From Methylophilus sp. (GTDB lineage Bacteria; Pseudomonadota; Gammaproteobacteria; Burkholderiales; Methylophilaceae): a stretch of DNA of 10,072 nt. Position 1 is the first letter of the stretch. Every line of letters starts with the position of its first letter. A program made the position numbers and the translations under genes. Under the pieces are notes generated by a model, which ran no database searches, was not told the DNA's origin, and worked only from the letters and a program-made list of their open reading frames with translations. This document shows positions 6,192 to 10,072 of this stretch, in pieces. The stretch covers positions 1 through 10,072 of the forward strand of contig JAIXZQ010000020.1 in assembly GCA_027489475.1 (NCBI GenBank). Reading direction: 5' to 3'.

Positions 6192-6215
6192 TGTCATGAC
6201 CCAGATACTATGACA
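6192..6215. promoter_or_regulatory. operator-like inverted repeat in the divergent region
   Basis: TGTCAT (6192-6197) and ATGACA (6210-6215) form a perfect 6-bp inverted repeat with a 12-base gap. It lies between two divergently transcribed genes, a usual place for a repressor or activator site. Evidence is limited to symmetry and location. Confidence 0.3.
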
Positions 6216-6230
6216 CGTGCCCGCTAGGCT

Positions 6231-6330
6231 TTTCCGAGCATCGAAGCTAAACGTCACTCGGAAATGGCTTGGCTGATAGTTTAGCTCGGTCGCTAATACT
6301 ATGGTTTAAGCTAATGGCCCGTTTTTCCGA
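6231..6330 (+). promoter_or_regulatory. array of interleaved inverted repeats around the ankyrin-gene start
   Basis: Two motif pairs alternate: TTTCCGAG (6231-6238), AGCTAAAC (6245-6252), CTCGGAAA (6257-6264) and GTTTAGCT (6279-6286), so the order is A-B-A'-B', the order of a pseudoknot. Extra partial copies follow: AGCTAA (6309-6314), which includes the A of the ATG, and TTTCCGA (6324-6330) inside the gene. They allow a second, nested structure that encloses the start codon. In DNA the same words could be repeated operator half-sites. A weak -10-like TAATAC lies at 6294-6299; if it were used, much of the array would not be transcribed. Confidence 0.4.
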
Positions 6331-7792
6331 ATTACAATGTGTCTTTATTCGGGAGCGCTTGAGATACTTCTTCAACTATCAAAGGAACCACCGCCGACAT
6401 CATTACGTCACTGGACGAGGCTACTCAGTTAAAGAACTGATCTTCGATATTGTCTACACCGATGAGCGTTTTTTGGCTAGACAACAAAGTGATACGGATG
6501 ACACCAAGCCCTACGATTATAGGCTACCTATCAAAGATGACGGTCTAGGACGCTTTTTGAACCGCAAACAAGATAGGATGAACGATATTGCCATGCTTAT
6601 GGTTGCCAATTTTTTAGAACGCCAACGCATACTGACGCAGGCAGAATTGGAACAGATAAGAGAATATGAGCGGACTAAACTTCCAATAAAATCAACCAGT
6701 ACTATCCCGCATAGGGCTAATTTGTTTCCGTTCCCAGCAGAGTATGTTGGCGTAGTCCAAAATGCGGAATACGATCTCGTATCCACACTGGCTTTTTCTT
6801 GCGACGGTATGTTTGGCGCAATGAACGCAATTTACCGAGTTTTCAGGCTAGAGCATGGACGGTCAGCGCTAAACCGAGCGTTACGCAGCAGCCAATATAA
6901 GTATGGGGAGTTATTTGACACCGAAATTCTTGTTGGCATTTGCTTGCCAAGAGGTGACTATGATGCAAGCATAATTGCCTTTGATATTGATTATAATGAA
7001 ATGCATATGATCCATGTTACTCCGTCTGCTACTAATATAGGCTCCATTTTTATTGACAGAACACCAGATAATCATGTAATGATTGGAAATATAGATCAGT
7101 ATATATTTGATTTATACAACAACGCAATTGGTCAAGAGGCTGCGCTTCTGCCGCGTGACAAAGCAGCTAAGCGCCGAAATGGAGATGATTTGTCAAGACG
7201 AAGACTGAAAACAACAAACAACATCAAAAAGCTTGAGCTGGCTTGGCTCCGCAAGCAGACAGAAATGACGGATACTGAGCTAAATCGTGAATTCCTATTG
7301 GCGGCCCAAAACGGTGATCTGATTGCCGCAATTCAGTGGTTGGTGTTTGGAGCCGACATTCAAGCTACAGACCCAAAGACAGGAAATACCGCCCTGCATT
7401 TTGCTGCAATCAGCAGTAACTTTTCCCTATATCGGGTTTTGGCAAACGACGATCCACTTGGCATGATCGCGTCAGATTCCTTGAATATTTTGTCAGACGA
7501 ACTGGATACAACAATCAATCTTAGCAGCGCCTTTGAGTTGGCAATCACAAACGCACCCATTTGCGCCGTTAACAAAGAGGGGCGTCGGGCATCCGCATGT
7601 GTCAGCAATGTTCAACTTAACGCAACCGCCCGACATGAAAAAGAAAGACTGGATTTTTTCCTGAAGGCATTGTCGTTGGAGGCAAAAAAGTCGGGCCTAA
7701 CAGCACATGAGTTTGTTGCAAGCCTTTTTGAAAATAATTTGTTAGCTGTAAGCAATGTGTATCAGCCGCCGCTTCCAGAGCAGACACCTTAA
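6314..7792 (+). CDS. ankyrin-repeat protein with an uncharacterised N-terminal region
   Basis: The start is taken as ATG 6314 (492 residues, beginning MARFSELQCVFIRERLRYFF). A TTG at 6269 in the same frame is possible, and neither has a clear ribosome site. Residues about 322-380 look like ankyrin repeats: REFLLAAQNGDLIAAIQWLV, then the hallmark GADIQATDPKTGNTALHFAA. Such repeats bind other proteins. The first about 300 residues match nothing I recognise; they contain a strand-rich stretch (TEILVGICLPRGDYDASIIAFDIDY) and a basic linker (KAAKRRNGDDLSRRRLK). There is no signal peptide or membrane segment. The centre of the gene (about 6960-7110) is clearly more AT-rich than its neighbours, which suggests separate acquisition. 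It lies on the plus strand with its own terminator-less downstream gap, so it reads as accessory cargo; the function is unknown. Confidence 0.82.
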   Translation: MARFSELQCVFIRERLRYFFNYQRNHRRHHYVTGRGYSVKELIFDIVYTDERFLARQQSDTDDTKPYDYRLPIKDDGLGRFLNRKQDRMNDIAMLMVANFLERQRILTQAELEQIREYERTKLPIKSTSTIPHRANLFPFPAEYVGVVQNAEYDLVSTLAFSCDGMFGAMNAIYRVFRLEHGRSALNRALRSSQYKYGELFDTEILVGICLPRGDYDASIIAFDIDYNEMHMIHVTPSATNIGSIFIDRTPDNHVMIGNIDQYIFDLYNNAIGQEAALLPRDKAAKRRNGDDLSRRRLKTTNNIKKLELAWLRKQTEMTDTELNREFLLAAQNGDLIAAIQWLVFGADIQATDPKTGNTALHFAAISSNFSLYRVLANDDPLGMIASDSLNILSDELDTTINLSSAFELAITNAPICAVNKEGRRASACVSNVQLNATARHEKERLDFFLKALSLEAKKSGLTAHEFVASLFENNLLAVSNVYQPPLPEQTP

Positions 7793-8067
7793 GACTTTTG
7801 TCTGCCGCTATTGATAGCAACCCTTATCGACGTACCCTAATCACTACTGAGTCATTTAAGCGCCAATTCTCTTTTGTTTTGGATACCCAGTGACTGGCCG
7901 TCATTGTTCGACCTTGCTCCCGTCCCATCGCTTATTCGTTCAAGCCCCAGCCCGCACCACTCGCTAATCGCGACCGTGTCGGGGCATTGAACGCGCGGCT
8001 GGGCGTGAGCCCGCGTGTCTCCAGACGGCGCACAATCATGTGAGCCCGAAACAAAAAGGAGACCAAC
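7793..8067. other. intergenic stretch with a GC-rich structured part (7941-8026)
   Basis: I see no gene here. The left part (7793-7940) is unremarkable, with no clear terminator for the ankyrin gene. The right part is rich in complementary words: GCCCC (7944-7948) with GGGGC (7981-7985), CCCAGCC (7946-7952) with GGCTGGG (7997-8003), GGGC-GTGA-GCCC (8001-8012), and GTCT-CC-AGAC (8017-8026). Because the partners overlap, not all can form at once. It could be a leader of the 8068 gene, a small RNA or a transfer-origin region; nothing here decides among them. Confidence 0.4.
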
Positions 8068-8439
8068 ATGGGCTTAGATATGTATGCCACATCGTTCACA
8101 GCAAACGCGGCACAACCGCAAACCGACTTTCAACTCAGCGACAGTGATCGCGAAATTTTCTATTGGCGAAAACATCCAAACCTGCACGGCTGGATGAGAG
8201 CGCTTTACATCTGTAAAGGTGGACAAGATGCTGATTTCAACTGCGCGACTGTCGTGATTACCAGTGAAGATCTAGATCGATTGGAACACGCACTAAACGC
8301 AAATCAATTGCCACACACCGCCGGTTTCTTTTTCGGCGAAAGCACGCCCGACGATCTAAAGCATGACCGCGAATTTATCGCGCTTGCACGCGCAGAAATC
8401 GCCGATGGGAACTCAATCGCTTACCATGCTTGGTGGTGA
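8068..8439 (+). CDS. conserved MGLDMY-type small protein, function unknown
   Basis: The 123-residue protein begins MGLDMYATSF and contains FYWRKHPNLHGWMRALYICKGG, FNCATVVITSEDLDRLEHAL, TAGFFFGES and a C-terminal AYHAWW. From memory this pattern matches a family of small cytoplasmic proteins common in phages, plasmids and proteobacterial accessory regions. Family members have sometimes been given misleading enzyme names, and I know of no proven activity. AAAAAGGAGA seven bases before ATG is a strong ribosome site that fixes the start. The gene stands alone, preceded by a structured leader and followed 13 bases later by a strong terminator. The length agrees with a complete member. Confidence 0.85.
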   Translation: MGLDMYATSFTANAAQPQTDFQLSDSDREIFYWRKHPNLHGWMRALYICKGGQDADFNCATVVITSEDLDRLEHALNANQLPHTAGFFFGESTPDDLKHDREFIALARAEIADGNSIAYHAWW

Positions 8440-8449
8440 CATCGACAAG

Positions 8450-8487
8450 CAAAAAGGGCGACGCTCGCGCGTCGCCCTTTCTCTTTG
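8450..8487. terminator. bidirectional intrinsic terminator between convergent genes
   Basis: AAAGGGCGACGC (8453-8464) and GCGTCGCCCTTT (8469-8480) form a perfect 12-bp stem with a TCGC loop. On the minus strand it is followed by TTTTTGCTTG, on the plus strand by TTTCTCTTTG. It lies between the ends of the 8068-8439 and 8504-9685 genes and fits both. Confidence 0.92.
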
Positions 8488-8503
8488 AGCCAATAGCGCT
8501 TGC

Positions 8504-9685
8504 TTACGCCACGTTTGATGTCTCATCGCTATCTACGTCGTTGGCAGGTTCAGACCGGGCTTTGGTTTTTGCCACGCGCCCGCGCTTCTTTGTAATGTCT
8601 GTCGGAGCGATGATCATCGCAGCGTGATCGTCGTGTTCTTTGCGCCCCAGCAATGCAAAGCCCAAAAGGATCGTGGTGAGTGGTAGGCCTTCCACGATGA
8701 TCCCAAACACAACAGCCCCGATGGTTGTTTGGGGGTATAGAGCTAAGTAAGCCATGGAGGGCAAAACGCTCATGGTGGGCAGACGCTTTGACTTCAAAGC
8801 GACGACATCATCAAGTCCTTCGGTGACGCGATCACTAACACCTGAAAAATTCCCTGTAAGGGCAATCGCAGCGTTTTCAGGCAAACCGATTGCAAACCAG
8901 TCCTTGCTTGTCGCATCAGCCGCCGACTGCATGGCTTCAGTCGGGAATGCGTCGTTGATTGTACGCAGAACGCCACCAAGTTCATGCATCAGTTTACGCA
9001 CCATTTTGAGCTTTGTTGCGCGATCTTGATCGCCGTCGATAACTTGACGGGCTTCCATCAAAATGCGTTCAGCCCGATCAAATTGACGAGTCAATGTTGA
9101 GCGGCTTCCAAACAAAGCACGCAATGCCACGTCGCAACCCGTACTGACATTTTGGATGGTGATCGCAACACGCCCGACATTGCGCCCAGATTCGCTAAAG
9201 GCACCACTTGTGACCTCTTCTTCGCTCATAGCTTTTGCGGTTACGACACATTCATTAAGCGCGGGCGCACGATTCAAAAGCTCAGACGCAGCGCGCCGAC
9301 GCTCTTCAATCGCTTCGCGATAACGATCAAGCGTGCGCTCCATGTGCGCACGTTCACCAGCGGCGGACGCCAGAACCGACGCCGACGCAATCGCCAGATT
9401 TGAACCAATTAGCACATAGACTGTGATAAACATGATCCTAGCTGGGTGCATGATTTTCTCGGGCAAGTTCACAATGAACTTGAGTGCGATGTAGCTGGAA
9501 AACGTTAGCCCAATCGCAAGTGCCATCACAGACAGGCCAACCTTCACCCAATCCAGAACATCCATCACGCCATCAGGCGCAAGCATTTCTGAAATCCAAA
9601 TTCCTGCAAAAATGGCAGACACCATGTGCAAGATGAAATTGGCGGTCATGAGCCCACGAAACGCGATCTGCTCTTTTCTATCCAT
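8504..9685 (-). CDS. polytopic membrane protein with a large central domain, function unknown
   Basis: The 393-residue protein starts at ATG 9685, with AGAGGAG eight bases upstream; the open frame continues to 9721 but without a comparable site. Three hydrophobic segments near the N-terminus (about 11-33, 46-71 and 83-108) are followed by a hydrophilic, partly coiled-coil region (about 110-310: MERTLDRYREAIEERRRAAS, RQFDRAERILMEARQ). This contains the only two cysteines, C146 and C184. A fourth hydrophobic segment lies at about 322-346, and the C-terminal tail is basic and charged (ITKKRGRVAKTKAR). If the central region lies outside the membrane, the cysteines could form a disulfide. I recognise no family; a role in DNA transfer or as an envelope factor of the element would be guesswork. 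It shares the six-C leader motif with the recombinase and coupling-protein units. Confidence 0.8.
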   Translation of the reverse strand: MDRKEQIAFRGLMTANFILHMVSAIFAGIWISEMLAPDGVMDVLDWVKVGLSVMALAIGLTFSSYIALKFIVNLPEKIMHPARIMFITVYVLIGSNLAIASASVLASAAGERAHMERTLDRYREAIEERRRAASELLNRAPALNECVVTAKAMSEEEVTSGAFSESGRNVGRVAITIQNVSTGCDVALRALFGSRSTLTRQFDRAERILMEARQVIDGDQDRATKLKMVRKLMHELGGVLRTINDAFPTEAMQSAADATSKDWFAIGLPENAAIALTGNFSGVSDRVTEGLDDVVALKSKRLPTMSVLPSMAYLALYPQTTIGAVVFGIIVEGLPLTTILLGFALLGRKEHDDHAAMIIAPTDITKKRGRVAKTKARSEPANDVDSDETSNVA

Positions 9686-9746
9686 AGCAATGACTCCTCT
9701 TGCTGCTATTTCAGTCTGCAAAAGAAACCATCGCGCCCGAACCTGT

Positions 9747-9752
9747 GGGGGG
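9747..9752 (-). promoter_or_regulatory. six-C leader motif (copy 4) in a hairpin loop
   Basis: The minus strand reads GAGCTTCCCCCCACAGG, 62 bases before ATG 9685. CCCGA (9736-9740) and TCGGG (9757-9761) pair around it, placing all six C in the loop. GAACC/GGTTC (9739-9743 with 9760-9764) is an alternative stem. No convincing -35/-10 pair is visible upstream. Confidence 0.45.
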
Positions 9753-9764
9753 AAGCTCGGGTTC

Positions 9765-10072
9765 GATCCAATCCGCGAATCCCAATATCAATGATCAAGT
9801 AAATGGTCAGACTATCCGCTTACGCTGATCGCAAGGTGTGCGCGTGACTACACGTGCTGCGCCCGCGTATTCGCACATCTTGGCAAGGGAGACGCTTGGC
9901 GCTCTCCCGTTGCATCCCTCTGGCCGCTGCCTCACTCCATAAACCCGACCACTTTTTTGCCCGACAAACATCGCGTCGGCGACGACTTTGTTTGGGGCAA
10001 ATCGTGGTGGGTTATTCGTGAGACAGTGCATCGTTTGGCCGTTGCATCACCAGTCAGGGGAGCCTCCAAGCT
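9765..10072. other. terminal stretch without a convincing gene
   Basis: A 74-codon minus-strand frame (9807-10031) exists, but it lacks a ribosome site and has no recognisable motif, so I do not call it a gene. GGGAGACGC (9887-9895) and GCGCTCTCCC (9899-9908) form a stable stem with a one-base bulge; no T-run follows on either strand. Whether this region is a leader for a gene beyond the window or belongs to a transfer origin cannot be decided here. Confidence 0.35.

Noticed and set aside
6264..6281. ATG at 6264 and TTG at 6269 as starts near the ankyrin gene
   Set aside because: The ATG frame stops after six codons. The TTG is in frame with the ankyrin gene but lies within the repeat array and has no ribosome site, so ATG 6314 is preferred.
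9759..9769. T-arm-like string GGGTTCGATCC, considered as a tRNA fragment or right attachment site
   Set aside because: It does not match the T-arm of the tRNA-Leu at the left edge, has no acceptor or anticodon stem around it, and is better explained by the leader hairpin. No duplicate of the tRNA-Leu 3' end was found in the window.
9807..10031. Minus-strand frame of 74 codons at the right end
   Set aside because: No ribosome site before the ATG, no motif, and the frame overlaps a strong hairpin; kept only as a remark in the terminal stretch.

Overview
The window looks like the left end of an integrated mobile element in a Gram-negative bacterium, probably an alphaproteobacterium. That placement is inference from the style of the genes and from moderate, mixed G+C; no taxonomic marker gene is present. 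A complete tRNA-Leu(CAA) sits at the left edge. Just inside its 3' end, pointing back at it, is a gene for a large serine recombinase. This is the classic layout of an element inserted at the 3' end of a tRNA gene. The recombinase frame has no stop before the window edge and reads antisense straight through the tRNA, so it is easy to miss if only closed frames are considered.

Layout from left to right: tRNA-Leu (31-115, +); serine recombinase (1-1637, -, open at the left edge) with a small gene overlapping its start (1588-1956, -); a second small gene (2228-2572, -). Each of these two transcription units has its own copy of a 96-base promoter cassette (2071-2166 and 2715-2810, about 79% identical). 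Next comes a compact three-gene minus-strand operon: a single-pass membrane protein (4748-5581), a TraG/VirD4-type coupling ATPase without its own membrane segments (3204-4745), and a small basic protein (2836-3207). The start and stop junctions are 2 bases apart or overlap by 4 bases. A further minus-strand gene of unknown function (5715-6146) ends at a clear intrinsic terminator.

The right half carries an ankyrin-repeat protein on the plus strand (6314-7792), a GC-rich structured intergenic stretch, a small conserved MGLDMY-type protein (8068-8439, +), a bidirectional terminator, and a polytopic membrane protein (8504-9685, -). The last 350 bases hold no convincing gene. No relaxase, mating-pair apparatus or second attachment site is visible, so the element is either mobilizable with help from another system or continues beyond the window.

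The least ordinary feature is the regulatory DNA. An identical run of exactly six C preceded by TT (sTTCCCCCC on the minus strand) occurs four times, each 62-95 bases upstream of the inferred start of a minus-strand transcription unit. The promoters of the recombinase unit and its neighbour are duplicates with an inverted repeat between -35 and -10. The divergent region at 6147-6330 holds competing inverted repeats that could form mutually exclusive structures around both start sites. Together these suggest coordinated control of integration, DNA-transfer and accessory genes, which is an inference.
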